Shown here: in pieces, positions 1-6,449 of the stretch | Layout of the letters: every line of letters starts with the position of its first letter | How positions within the stretch are numbered: the stretch's first letter is position 1 | NCBI GenBank assembly: GCA_900556935.1 | Contig: USQL01000111.1 | Location: forward strand, 1 to 6,600 | Direction: 5' to 3' | Source: an uncultured Eubacteriales bacterium | GTDB taxonomy: Bacteria > Bacillota > Clostridia > Oscillospirales > Oscillospiraceae | DNA length: 6,600 nt | Made by a program: the position numbers and the translations under genes | The notes under the pieces: model-generated | Database searches by the model: none | What the model was told of the DNA's origin: nothing | The model's input: the letters and a program-made list of their open reading frames with translations, nothing else

Positions 1-7
1 GTCCCCT

Positions 8-49
8 CCACATCCGGCCTGCGGGCCACCTTCTCCAGCAGGAGAAGGC
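8..49. repeat. Double-hairpin intergenic repeat, copy 1
   Basis: After a CATCC lead-in (11-15) come two adjacent inverted repeats. The first is GGCC (16-19) with GGCC (24-27) around a TGCG loop. The second is a perfect 8-bp stem, CCTTCTCC (29-36) with GGAGAAGG (41-48), around AGCA. The same order (CATC, short GC hairpin, CA-type linker, longer pyrimidine/purine hairpin) recurs at 199-243. From memory, this type is common between genes in Oscillospiraceae genomes, but I could not check that. It is non-coding and may be a mobile hairpin repeat or a transcript-end structure. Confidence 0.6.
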
Positions 50-101
50 AGGGGGCTTCCCTCCGGGGGTATACGTTCATCTGTGGCGCTCTATTCCGTC
101 G

Positions 102-131
102 GGTTTCGGGCGACATGATAGCCGCCCCTAC
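102..131. repeat. GCCGCCCCTAC repeat with imperfect hairpin
   Basis: GGGCGAC (108-114) pairs imperfectly with GCCGCCC (121-127), with one mismatch and an ATGATA loop. The block GCCGCCCCTAC (121-131) is the exact reverse complement of 6547-6557 at the other end of the window, and a diverged form lies at 6442-6452. This suggests a dispersed GC-rich palindromic repeat. The surrounding stretch from 50 to 190 shows no other feature I can support: no open frame with a ribosome binding site, and no tRNA-like fold. Confidence 0.45.
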
Positions 132-198
132 AGGGCTATGCGTTTGGTCGGTACGAATTCGCCCGGGCTTTCTTGTCCCGCCGCTCTGGTACCGCCCT

Positions 199-247
199 CA
201 TCAGTCAGGGCTACGCCCTGCCAGCTTCCCCGGAGGGGAAGCTTTTT
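199..247. repeat. Double-hairpin intergenic repeat, copy 2
   Basis: This has the same architecture as the element at 8-49. CATC (199-202) is followed by CAGGG (206-210) with CCCTG (216-220), then AGCTTCCCC (223-231) with GGGGAAGCT (235-243), a 9-bp stem with a GGA triloop. The second hairpin runs into a T run (243-247), so it could act as a weak plus-strand terminator. The stems differ in sequence from copy 1, but the pairing pattern is kept. That points to selection on structure or an old repeat family rather than a recent duplication. Confidence 0.6.
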
Positions 248-251
248 AGAG

Positions 252-311
252 AAAAACCCCACAGTGTGAGGCCAAAGCGGGTGCTTTGGCTTGCACTGTG
301 GGGGATTTTTT
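252..311. terminator. Bidirectional Rho-independent terminator of the MMPL-GLUG operon
   Basis: CCCCACAGTG (257-266) pairs perfectly with CACTGTGGGG (294-303). An upper stem, GCCAAAGC (271-278) with GCTTTGGC (283-290), closes on a GGGT loop. On the minus strand the stem begins 6 nt after the TAA of the GLUG gene and ends in TTTTT (256-252). On the plus strand it ends in TTTTTT (306-311). The hairpin can therefore stop transcription from both sides and marks the 3' end of the minus-strand operon. Confidence 0.93.
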
Positions 312-2991
312 ACTTTACCGCCGATTTTTTCCTGCTTTTCTTCCGCTTTTTGACAAGCAGGAGCACAACAATCAGCACTGCGGCGGCTGCCGCGGCGGTG
401 GTGATGAGGATGGGGGCGGTGCTGGCCTCTTGGGCCAGGGCTGCCCGGAAGGAGGAGCCCTGGGCGGTGAAGACCAGGTAGCTGCCGTCCTGTTCGGCCT
501 CCGTCTCTACCCAGCCGTCGCCGGTATCTATGTACAGACGGTAGGACTTGCTCTTGTCCGGCATTCTCAGGCGGACGGTGTGGCTTTCGGTGCCGTCGGC
601 CGGGAGGGTCAGCAGCCAGCCGGTGTCGGCCGAGTCGGGAAGGTCCTCGGTAAGGGCCTGGGCGGTGATGTTCTCGCCGTCTACAAAGCTGCCCTCTGCC
701 AGGGCGACGGGCAGCTGGCCTAAGTCGCTTCCCGTGTCCGCCGCGGCCTGCAGGGCGGTGTATTCCGCCTCTACGGTGCGGTCGGCGCGAATTCCGGAGG
801 GGTTAAAATCTGCCCAAATCCCGCTGTAGCCCTCCTTTTCGGGGACCTGGGGGATGTCCTGCAGGGCCGTGTTGTAATCCACCCGGCGGGTGAAGGTCTG
901 GTCCTCGGCCACGAAGGTGATGACCATTTTGCCGAAATATTCCGGCACATTTTCCAGCTCCATAAGCTTCCGGTAGGAGATGGGCTGGGCGCTGCCGTCG
1001 TAGCTGATGTTGTCGATGCCGCCAAAGTCCGGGTTTTCCACAAACACGTTTCCGCTGGCCTCGCCGCCGCTGGTGAGCTTTCCGGCGATGGCACCGGTGT
1101 ATTCCCCGGCGTTTTCCAGGGTCACCAGGGCCCGGTTGTCCTCCATCTGGGAGGCTTCCCCGGCGATGCCGCCCACCATATTGCCGCCGGAGACATGGCA
1201 CTTGGCCCAGTTTTCGGAAACCTGTGTCTTGGCCTTGCCGATGATGCCGCCAACCCAGCTGGCATCCACGGAATCCACGGTGCCATAGGACTGGCAGGCC
1301 ACAACCGCGCCCAAGGTGGACTGGCCCGCGATGCCGCCGGCGCACTGCTTCTTGGCCTGGACAAGGCCACGGTTCTGGCACTGGTAGACCAGCGCCCGGG
1401 TCATAAAGGTGAAGTTCAGAGAGGTATCGCCCTCAACGGACAGGTCGTCTTCGGGGTCTAAGTCATTTTCCCGGGACAGGGAGCCTACAATGCCGCCGGC
1501 GTTGATATCGGCGTAGACGCTGCCATAGTTGATGCAGTCCCGGATTTTACCGGCGGAGTCCTCGGTGACGTTGTCGCCGGAGACATCCTGCACCAGGTTG
1601 TCGTTTTCCTCCCGGCCGCTCATGACGTTAATCACCCGCTGCATCTGGCTGCTCAGGGATTGCAGGTCGGAGATGACCTGCCCGCCGTCGGAGGCGGCGG
1701 CCTGGCTGACATCGCTGATCTGCCAGACCAGGTCCCCCATCCGGTCCCCAAGGGTACCGGCGGCGGCCCAGATTTCGTCCTTGCCGCTGTCGCTGATGTC
1801 AATATCGGGAAGCCAGTTGTCATCGTCTCCCTCGTCGGGAAGGGTGACATGGGTGTTGTCCCGGGCGATGGTCAGCAGGTAGTCGATGGCGTTTAAGGTG
1901 TCCTCCATGGAGGCTTCCACATCGACAAGCCCCGCCTGAATGCTGCTGTTGGCCTGGCTCGCGTCGTAGGCGGCCCGGTTCAGAATGCCCTGGGCGGTTT
2001 GCAGCTCGTCATTGAGCTTTTGCAGGGTGTCCTCGCTGTAAATCAGCATGTTGTTGGGCTCCATCTGGCCCAGAACGCCGCCGCCCTCTTTCCGGGCCTG
2101 TACCTCGCCGTAGTTGACGCAGTCGGCCATAAAGCCGCTGCTGGAGCCGGCCACGCCGCCGATGTTATAGCCCGTGTGGGGGTAGCCTACGTTCCCCTCG
2201 TTCCGGCAAAGCCGGATGACACCGGAGCTGGCACCTACCACGCCGCCGATATCGGAGCCGGAAATGCCGCCCTCGTCGCTGGTGATCCGGGGCACGGTGA
2301 TATCCTCAATGGACAGGGTCTCCGTTGCCAGAACCGTATTGATATTGGCTTTGTTCCGGCAGTTGTAGACCACACCCTGGTTTTCGCCCACGATGCCGCC
2401 CAGGACCTTGCTGCCCCGGATGTAGCCCTGCATGGTGCAGCCGTCTACCCGGCCTGTGACCTCGTTGAGACCCACAAGGCCGCCCACCTGGCTGATGCCG
2501 CAGACGGCACCGAAGAAGCTGACGTTTTCCACGGTCCCGGCGTTCACGCCCACAAGACCGCCTACCTTCGTGGAGCTTCCGGCGGGAGTGACCCGGCCGA
2601 TGAGCTGCAAATCCTTGACGGTGGCCCCCTCCTGGATGTAGCGGAACAGGCCCCGGGCGGAGCCGTCGGAATCCACGGCGATGCCATAAATCTTGTGGTT
2701 CTGGCCGTCAAAGATGCCGCCAAAGGTGGGAATCATCAGGTTTTCGTGGCCTTTGAGGTCCAGGTCCGCCATCAGGGTTACCCGCAGCTTCCTGCTGGCG
2801 CTGTCCAGGCGGCAGGTATCTGCCAGGTTTTGAAGGTCCTGGACGGAAGAGACGGTATAGTTGGTATAGACAATTTCCGGAGCCTCGGTTTCCTCCTCGG
2901 CCTTCTCCGCCGGGACGGACAGGGGCAGCTGGGGAAGCAGAAACAGGGCAAGGCTCAGGGCGCAGAGGCTGCGCTTTAACTGCTTATTCAT
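310..2991 (-). CDS. Secreted, membrane-anchored GLUG-repeat protein with helical insert; probable MMPL partner
   Basis: 893 residues. Residues 1-28 form a signal peptide (KRS charge cluster, hydrophobic core, likely cleavage after VPA). About eleven GLUG-type repeats (GG[LIV][VA]G) lie near residues 144, 170, 198, 249, 278, 303, 499, 552, 581, 607 and 632, as in a right-handed beta-solenoid. Most rungs carry a C-x-N-x-G motif. Between the sixth and seventh repeats, residues 316-480 are predicted helical: two amphipathic stretches (318-378, 404-458) joined by an acidic, proline-containing linker. Residues 687-746 resemble an InlB B-repeat/Flg_new beta domain (GY-x-G-x-W). A further beta-rich region covers 770-850. 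Residues 859-880 form a TM helix followed by a KKRKKSRKK tail, giving a stop-transfer anchor; there is no LPXTG motif. The start overlaps the end of the MMPL gene by 8 nt and has AGGAGG 9 nt upstream. The function of such proteins is not established to my knowledge. A role as pump accessory or cell-wall spacer is inference from gene order; an adhesin is the alternative. Confidence 0.88.
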   Translation of the reverse strand: MNKQLKRSLCALSLALFLLPQLPLSVPAEKAEEETEAPEIVYTNYTVSSVQDLQNLADTCRLDSASRKLRVTLMADLDLKGHENLMIPTFGGIFDGQNHKIYGIAVDSDGSARGLFRYIQEGATVKDLQLIGRVTPAGSSTKVGGLVGVNAGTVENVSFFGAVCGISQVGGLVGLNEVTGRVDGCTMQGYIRGSKVLGGIVGENQGVVYNCRNKANINTVLATETLSIEDITVPRITSDEGGISGSDIGGVVGASSGVIRLCRNEGNVGYPHTGYNIGGVAGSSSGFMADCVNYGEVQARKEGGGVLGQMEPNNMLIYSEDTLQKLNDELQTAQGILNRAAYDASQANSSIQAGLVDVEASMEDTLNAIDYLLTIARDNTHVTLPDEGDDDNWLPDIDISDSGKDEIWAAAGTLGDRMGDLVWQISDVSQAAASDGGQVISDLQSLSSQMQRVINVMSGREENDNLVQDVSGDNVTEDSAGKIRDCINYGSVYADINAGGIVGSLSRENDLDPEDDLSVEGDTSLNFTFMTRALVYQCQNRGLVQAKKQCAGGIAGQSTLGAVVACQSYGTVDSVDASWVGGIIGKAKTQVSENWAKCHVSGGNMVGGIAGEASQMEDNRALVTLENAGEYTGAIAGKLTSGGEASGNVFVENPDFGGIDNISYDGSAQPISYRKLMELENVPEYFGKMVITFVAEDQTFTRRVDYNTALQDIPQVPEKEGYSGIWADFNPSGIRADRTVEAEYTALQAAADTGSDLGQLPVALAEGSFVDGENITAQALTEDLPDSADTGWLLTLPADGTESHTVRLRMPDKSKSYRLYIDTGDGWVETEAEQDGSYLVFTAQGSSFRAALAQEASTAPILITTAAAAAAVLIVVLLLVKKRKKSRKKSAVK

Positions 2992-5449
2992 TCTTTGCGC
3001 CCTCCTCTAACGTGGGACGGTCCTCCACCACCTGGATATCCCCGGTGGCGATGGAGGCATTGATTTGGCCGGTTAGGATGCCGTTGACCTCGGCATCAAT
3101 CACACCGCTGATGTAGCCCCGGACCCGGCCGTTGACGCGCATAGTGCCGCTGGCGGTGCGGACCTTCCGGTCCAGCGCGGGCATCTCAAAGCTGGTGCGC
3201 TCGATGATGGTGTCGCCCAGCACCAGAATCTGGGGCAGAACCGCCAGAACCAGCACAATGGAGATGATGGTGCCCCGGCCCAGGCAGTCGCCGATGGTGG
3301 CGATAACGGGGTTCGTGGTCATTACGGCAATCAGGCTGCCCGCGGCGGCCAGAATGGTACCGGAGGTGAAGATGGTGGGGAAGGAGGCGTTCAGGGCCTC
3401 GATAATGGCCTTCTTGGGAGGATACTGCTGCTTCATCTCCGTGTAGTGGCTGGAGATCACGATGGCGTAGTCGATGTTGGCACCCATCTGAATGGAGTTG
3501 ACAATCAGGTAGCCCAGGAAGTACAAAGGCGTATTGCGGATAGCGGGCACGGAGAAGTTCATCCAGATACTGCCCTGAATCACCAGAATCAGCAGCACGG
3601 GCAGGCCCGCGGACTTAAAGGTGAACAGCAGAATCAGCATGACGAACAGGGCCGACAGCACAGAAATCAGCAGGTTGTCCTCGATGAAGGAGGAGCTTAG
3701 GTCAATGGCGCTGGTGCTGTTGCCCACAATGAAGAAGTCGTCGCCGTAGTAGGAGCGGACCAGGTCGTGGATTTCGTCCATAAAGGCGCTGGTCTTGTCG
3801 CCCTCCTCGGGAAGGTCCAGGTAGACGACCATTCGGCTGTAGTCGTCGCTTTGCAGCTGGACCTTGGCCTGGTCCAGCTGGTCAAACAGGTCGTCCAGGG
3901 TATCCTGGATGTCGCCGTCCAGCTTGATATTGCCGTCGTCCATCTGCTGCTTGAGGAACTGGAACATATCGAACAGGGGCACCTTGTAGGCCCCGATGCC
4001 GTTAATCAGCTCGCCGTATTGGCTGTTGTCGGTGGCGTAGGCGGTGTAGAGCAGCTGGGCAACCTCGTAGTCCAGGCCCGCCAACTCGGAAAACTGCCGG
4101 GGGGTCAGGGCGCTGGTCAGCACATAGCCGTCCATGGCCTCGATGTTGGAAAGGCCCATGGTGCTCTTGACCCGGGAATCCTTGTCCAGGGTTTCCAGAA
4201 TGGCACCCTCCTTTTCGTAATCCCCGGAGGGAACCATGACGGCCACCATGTTGTTGTAGCCAAAGGTCTGCTTGATTTTCTGCACCGCAAGCTGCTTTTC
4301 ACTCTGCTTGGCGGTGGTCAGGTCGTTGTAGGTATAGGCGTAGGGGCACTTGTTGGCAAAGACGCAGGCAACCACGGTGATGGCCACAAACAGCGGGGGG
4401 ACGATGAAGCGGGTCTTCACGTCGAACTTGCCGATGGCGGTAATCTTGGGCAGAATCTCCTTGTGCTGGGTTTTGTCAATCAGATTGGAAAACAGCACCA
4501 GAAGGCCGGGCATCAGGGTAAATACGGACAGAAGGCTGAGCAGGATGGCCTTAATCAGCACAATGGCCATATCCAGGCCGATGCCGAAGTGCATGAAGGC
4601 CAGGGCACCCAGGCCGGAAATGGTGGTCAGGGAGCTGGAGGAAATCTCCGGAATGGCCTTGCTCAGGGCCTCGATACAGGCCTCTCTGGTGCCCAGGGTT
4701 ACGTGCTCCGCGGAAAACCGGTGGCACAGGATGATGGCGTAGTCAATGGCCAGGGCCAGCTGCAGCACCACGGTCACGGAGTTGGAGATGAAGCTTATTT
4801 TGCCGCAGAGAAAGTTGGTGCCCATGTTGAGGAGGGCTGCCGCGCCGAAGGTCATGACGAGCACCGGCACCTCCATATAGGCTTTGGAGGTCAGGGTCAG
4901 CACCACCACGATGATGACGGCGGCAATGAGCACAATCACGCCCATTTCCTTGGCCAGGTCCGCGGAGCTGTCCTCGCCTACGGTGGTATCCACGTAGCTG
5001 TCATAGGGCTCCAGGAGCTGGTTGATTTTGTCCATGGCATCGATGCTCACCTGGTCCGTCTCCGTGCCGTCGAAGGACACGTCCAGCAGGGCGGCGGCAC
5101 CCCGGTAGTGGTCATCGGTGTCATCAAAGGTGACCCGGGAAACCCCGTCCAGCTCGGCAATCTGGTCTGCCAGGGTCTGGGCACGGGTGGGGGTGACGTT
5201 GGTAATCATCACCCGGGCGGAGCCGTAGGTGATAAAGTTTTCGTCCATAACGGTCAGGCCCCGTCGGGTCTCAGTCTCCTCCGGCAGATAGGTGGTGATG
5301 TCGTTTTCCACCTCAACCCAGTTCCGGGAGAACAGGCTGAATACCAGGGCGACGATGTAGAGCAGGAAGAACAGATTGCGCTTGTCTACAATGAACGCGG
5401 CAATCTTCTTCATCCCGCCGCCTTCGGCCTTTTCTTCTTCATTTTCCAT
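2984..5449 (-). CDS. MMPL/RND-family 12-TM exporter
   Basis: 821 residues, a normal length for a Gram-positive MMPL/HAE3-type pump. Topology is two repeated halves: TM1 (25-41), extracytoplasmic domain 1 (about 44-168), TM2-6 (170-187, 192-213, 218-243, 270-290, 294-322), TM7 (347-366), extracytoplasmic domain 2 (about 367-592), TM8-12 (593-611, 614-632, 642-668, 690-711, 716-747). TM4 carries AIDYA (Asp236-Tyr237) and TM10 carries NIDYA (Asp660-Tyr661). These match the paired Asp-Tyr proton relay known from mycobacterial MmpL3, so an active proton-driven exporter of lipids, hydrophobic compounds or peptides is likely; the substrate is unknown. The cytoplasmic tail (762-806) shows glycine/valine-rich beta-repeat spacing, which is unusual. 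I chose ATG 5449 because AAAGGA (5463-5458) lies 8 nt upstream. Met13 (5413) has a poorer site but would remove an acidic leader, so it remains possible. It is the first gene of the operon and is divergent from tetR. Confidence 0.95.
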   Translation of the reverse strand: MENEEEKAEGGGMKKIAAFIVDKRNLFFLLYIVALVFSLFSRNWVEVENDITTYLPEETETRRGLTVMDENFITYGSARVMITNVTPTRAQTLADQIAELDGVSRVTFDDTDDHYRGAAALLDVSFDGTETDQVSIDAMDKINQLLEPYDSYVDTTVGEDSSADLAKEMGVIVLIAAVIIVVVLTLTSKAYMEVPVLVMTFGAAALLNMGTNFLCGKISFISNSVTVVLQLALAIDYAIILCHRFSAEHVTLGTREACIEALSKAIPEISSSSLTTISGLGALAFMHFGIGLDMAIVLIKAILLSLLSVFTLMPGLLVLFSNLIDKTQHKEILPKITAIGKFDVKTRFIVPPLFVAITVVACVFANKCPYAYTYNDLTTAKQSEKQLAVQKIKQTFGYNNMVAVMVPSGDYEKEGAILETLDKDSRVKSTMGLSNIEAMDGYVLTSALTPRQFSELAGLDYEVAQLLYTAYATDNSQYGELINGIGAYKVPLFDMFQFLKQQMDDGNIKLDGDIQDTLDDLFDQLDQAKVQLQSDDYSRMVVYLDLPEEGDKTSAFMDEIHDLVRSYYGDDFFIVGNSTSAIDLSSSFIEDNLLISVLSALFVMLILLFTFKSAGLPVLLILVIQGSIWMNFSVPAIRNTPLYFLGYLIVNSIQMGANIDYAIVISSHYTEMKQQYPPKKAIIEALNASFPTIFTSGTILAAAGSLIAVMTTNPVIATIGDCLGRGTIISIVLVLAVLPQILVLGDTIIERTSFEMPALDRKVRTASGTMRVNGRVRGYISGVIDAEVNGILTGQINASIATGDIQVVEDRPTLEEGAKNE
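3001..3006 (-). promoter_or_regulatory. Ribosome binding site of the GLUG gene, inside the MMPL gene
   Basis: On the minus strand AGGAGG lies 9 nt before the ATG at 2991, within the last codons of the transporter gene. The stop of the transporter (TAA, 2986-2984) falls just after that ATG, in the string ATGAATAA. A strong internal site plus overlapping stop and start supports translational coupling and roughly matched production of pump and partner. Confidence 0.85.
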
Positions 5450-5487
5450 GGCGAAATTCCTTTCTTAACGAAAAGCCGGACCCCTCA

Positions 5488-5578
5488 GACCCGGCTATCG
5501 CCGGGCCAGCTCTGCTCTGCATTAAGAGTCCGTAAGCCGCAAGCGGCAACGGCCTCTATACCTTTCAGGGGAGCCCTG
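5488..5578 (-). promoter_or_regulatory. Structured 5' leader of the MMPL operon
   Basis: About 165 nt separate the best promoter from the transporter start, and they contain three local hairpins. CAGGG (5566-5570) pairs with CCCTG (5574-5578). CCGT..GCCG (5530-5539) pairs with CGGC..ACGG (5544-5552) around CAAG. CCCGGC (5490-5495) pairs with GCCGGG (5500-5505), extendable by two pairs including one wobble. The last can be replaced by AGCCGG (5474-5479) with CCGGCT (5491-5496), which on the minus strand is followed by TTTT. This could be a simple structured leader, an attenuator or a diverged intergenic repeat. I do not recognise a known riboswitch class. Confidence 0.4.
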
Positions 5579-5621
5579 GGACCAGAATTATTTTTTAGCA
5601 TACCATAAAAACGGAAAAGAA

Positions 5622-5649
5622 AAAATAGGCAAACTGCAATATTTGTTAA
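5622..5649 (-). promoter_or_regulatory. Candidate sigma-A promoter for the MMPL operon
   Basis: Read on the minus strand, TTAACA (5649-5644; five of six to TTGACA) and TATTTT (5627-5622; four of six to TATAAT) are separated by 16 nt. A second possibility is an extended -10, TGGTATGCT (5605-5597), which lacks a good -35. Both lie in the AT-rich gap facing the tetR promoter. Confidence 0.45.
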
Positions 5650-5654
5650 AAAAA

Positions 5655-5669
5655 GAATTGGTCGAATTC
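5655..5669. promoter_or_regulatory. Candidate TetR operator: GAATT-N5-AATTC
   Basis: GAATT (5655-5659) and AATTC (5665-5669) form a perfect 5-bp inverted repeat around GGTCG. It lies between the two divergent promoter candidates: 5 nt before the tetR -35 and 5 nt beyond the putative MMPL -35. Location and symmetry fit a TetR-dimer operator controlling both directions, but the arms are short and could arise by chance. Confidence 0.35.
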
Positions 5670-5674
5670 CTGCC

Positions 5675-5703
5675 TTGCGCGGGACACAAGACCATGCTAT
5701 AAT
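5675..5703 (+). promoter_or_regulatory. Extended -10 promoter of the tetR gene
   Basis: A consensus TATAAT (5698-5703) is preceded by TGC (5695-5697), giving a perfect extended -10 TGn motif. A partial -35, TTGCGC (5675-5680), sits at the ideal 17-nt spacing. Transcription should start near 5710, leaving a short leader of about 30 nt before the ATG. Confidence 0.8.
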
Positions 5704-5739
5704 ATAAAGGTTAAGAAGATGCCGAGAAGGAGGAGCCCT

Positions 5740-6315
5740 ATGTCCAAGGAGCGCACCGAAAAAGCCATTATGCATGCCTTTCTGGAGCTGTTGAACCAGT
5801 ACCCTCTGGATAAGATTACCGTCAAGGACATTGTCACCGCCTGCGGCATCAGCCGGAACACCTTTTATTACCATTATCAGGATATCTACGACCTTCTGCG
5901 GGCCACCTTTGACGCGGTGGCGGAACTGGTTTTGCGGGAGGATGTGACCACCTGGCAGGAGAGTCTTCGCTCCTGTACCCGGTTTGCCCTGGAAAACCGC
6001 CGGGCCGTGTACCATGTGTACCGCTCTGCCCACCGGGAGCAGCTGGAGCGCTATCTCTACCGGGTGACGGAGGAGCGCATGGACAGGCTCATCCGGCACC
6101 TGACGGCCCAGATGTCCATTTCCGAGGAGGATATGCGCTATCTGACCCTGTTTTACAAGTGCGCCGTGGTGGGAATCCTTCTGGAGTGGCTCAACGCCGA
6201 CATGAAGGGGGATGTAGATCGCCTGATTTCCCGGATGGGGGTCCTGCTGGAGGGCAATCTCCGGCTGTCCCTGGAACGGGTCGGCGGGGAAACGGCGATA
6301 TGCGCACGCCCATGA
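5740..6315 (+). CDS. TetR/AcrR-family transcriptional regulator, DhaS-like C-terminal domain
   Basis: 191 residues, typical TetR length. The N-terminal helix-turn-helix domain covers residues 6-52; the motif ITVKDIVTACGISRNTFYYHY (26-46) is the canonical TetR recognition region, with the conserved FYYHY at its end. The all-helical C-terminal part (55-185) should bind ligand and dimerise. Its segment FYKCAVVGILLEWLNADMKG (138-157) resembles the TetR_C_8 (DhaS-type) signature. I chose ATG 5740 over ATG 5719 because AAGGAGG (5727-5733) lies 6 nt before 5740, while 5719 has no site of its own and the extra residues match nothing in the family. The gene is divergent from the MMPL-GLUG operon, a classic arrangement for a local repressor of an export system. 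The inducing ligand is unknown, and activation instead of repression cannot be excluded. Confidence 0.95.
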   Translation: MSKERTEKAIMHAFLELLNQYPLDKITVKDIVTACGISRNTFYYHYQDIYDLLRATFDAVAELVLREDVTTWQESLRSCTRFALENRRAVYHVYRSAHREQLERYLYRVTEERMDRLIRHLTAQMSISEEDMRYLTLFYKCAVVGILLEWLNADMKGDVDRLISRMGVLLEGNLRLSLERVGGETAICARP

Positions 6316-6407
6316 TTGCCCAGGTGGCGGGCCAGATTGTGGCAGAGGCCATGGTGTTTCCCGGCGGCTACCGGAAAACCCCGGAGATGGCCGCCTATCC
6401 CGTATAA
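6300..6407 (+). CDS. Doubtful 35-codon ORF overlapping the tetR end
   Basis: An ATG at 6300 opens a 35-residue frame that overlaps the last 16 nt of the regulator gene and ends at TAA 6405-6407. The peptide (MRTPMIAQVAGQ...AAYPV) has a short amphipathic stretch but no signal peptide, TM helix or motif I recognise. Only a weak purine run (GGCGGGG, about 6284-6290) precedes it. It could be a translationally coupled small protein, the tail of a decayed gene, or chance in GC-rich DNA. Chance is most likely. Confidence 0.15.
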   Translation: MRTPMIAQVAGQIVAEAMVFPGGYRKTPEMAAYPV

Positions 6408-6430
6408 CAGCTCAATCCCGATACATCTCT

Positions 6431-6449
6431 GGCGGCGAATAGCCGCCCG
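6431..6449. repeat. GGCGGC-N5-GCCGCC hairpin repeat
   Basis: GGCGGC (6431-6436) and GCCGCC (6442-6447) form a perfect 6-bp stem around GAATA. The right half also serves as the outer left arm of the larger inverted repeat at 6442-6557, and it is related to the GCCGCCCCTAC block at 121-131. It may help end tetR transcription, but no T run follows. Confidence 0.55.

Noticed and set aside
1..250. CRISPR array or tandem repeat from the repeated hairpins
   Set aside because: There are only two copies, with different stem sequences and no regular spacer length, so no array.
310..420. Sortase anchor at the GLUG protein C-terminus
   Set aside because: The end has a hydrophobic segment and a basic tail as in sorting signals, but no LPXTG-like motif precedes it; a plain TM anchor fits better.
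173..481. Plus-strand frame across the terminator and the GLUG 3' end
   Set aside because: It passes through the bidirectional terminator hairpin and reads an Ala-rich antisense of the TM anchor; not a plausible gene.
1774..1806. Possible EF-hand-like calcium loop in the acidic linker of the GLUG protein (residues 396-406, D-x-D-x-S)
   Set aside because: The glycine at position 6 and the glutamate at position 12 are missing, so it does not match the EF-hand or dockerin loop.
1999..2979. Plus-strand open frame of 326 codons antisense to the GLUG gene
   Set aside because: Low-complexity Ala/Gly/His/Val product opposite a well-supported signal peptide and GLUG array; a reading-frame shadow.
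3767..5608. Very long plus-strand open frame (613 codons) antisense to the MMPL gene
   Set aside because: Its product is rich in Gly, His, Gln and Val with no domain pattern. It mirrors codon bias of the true gene and lacks a ribosome binding site.
5485..6099. Minus-strand frame of 204 codons covering the leader region and opposing tetR
   Set aside because: It runs antisense through the strongly supported TetR helix-turn-helix and across both promoters; no ribosome binding site or family pattern.
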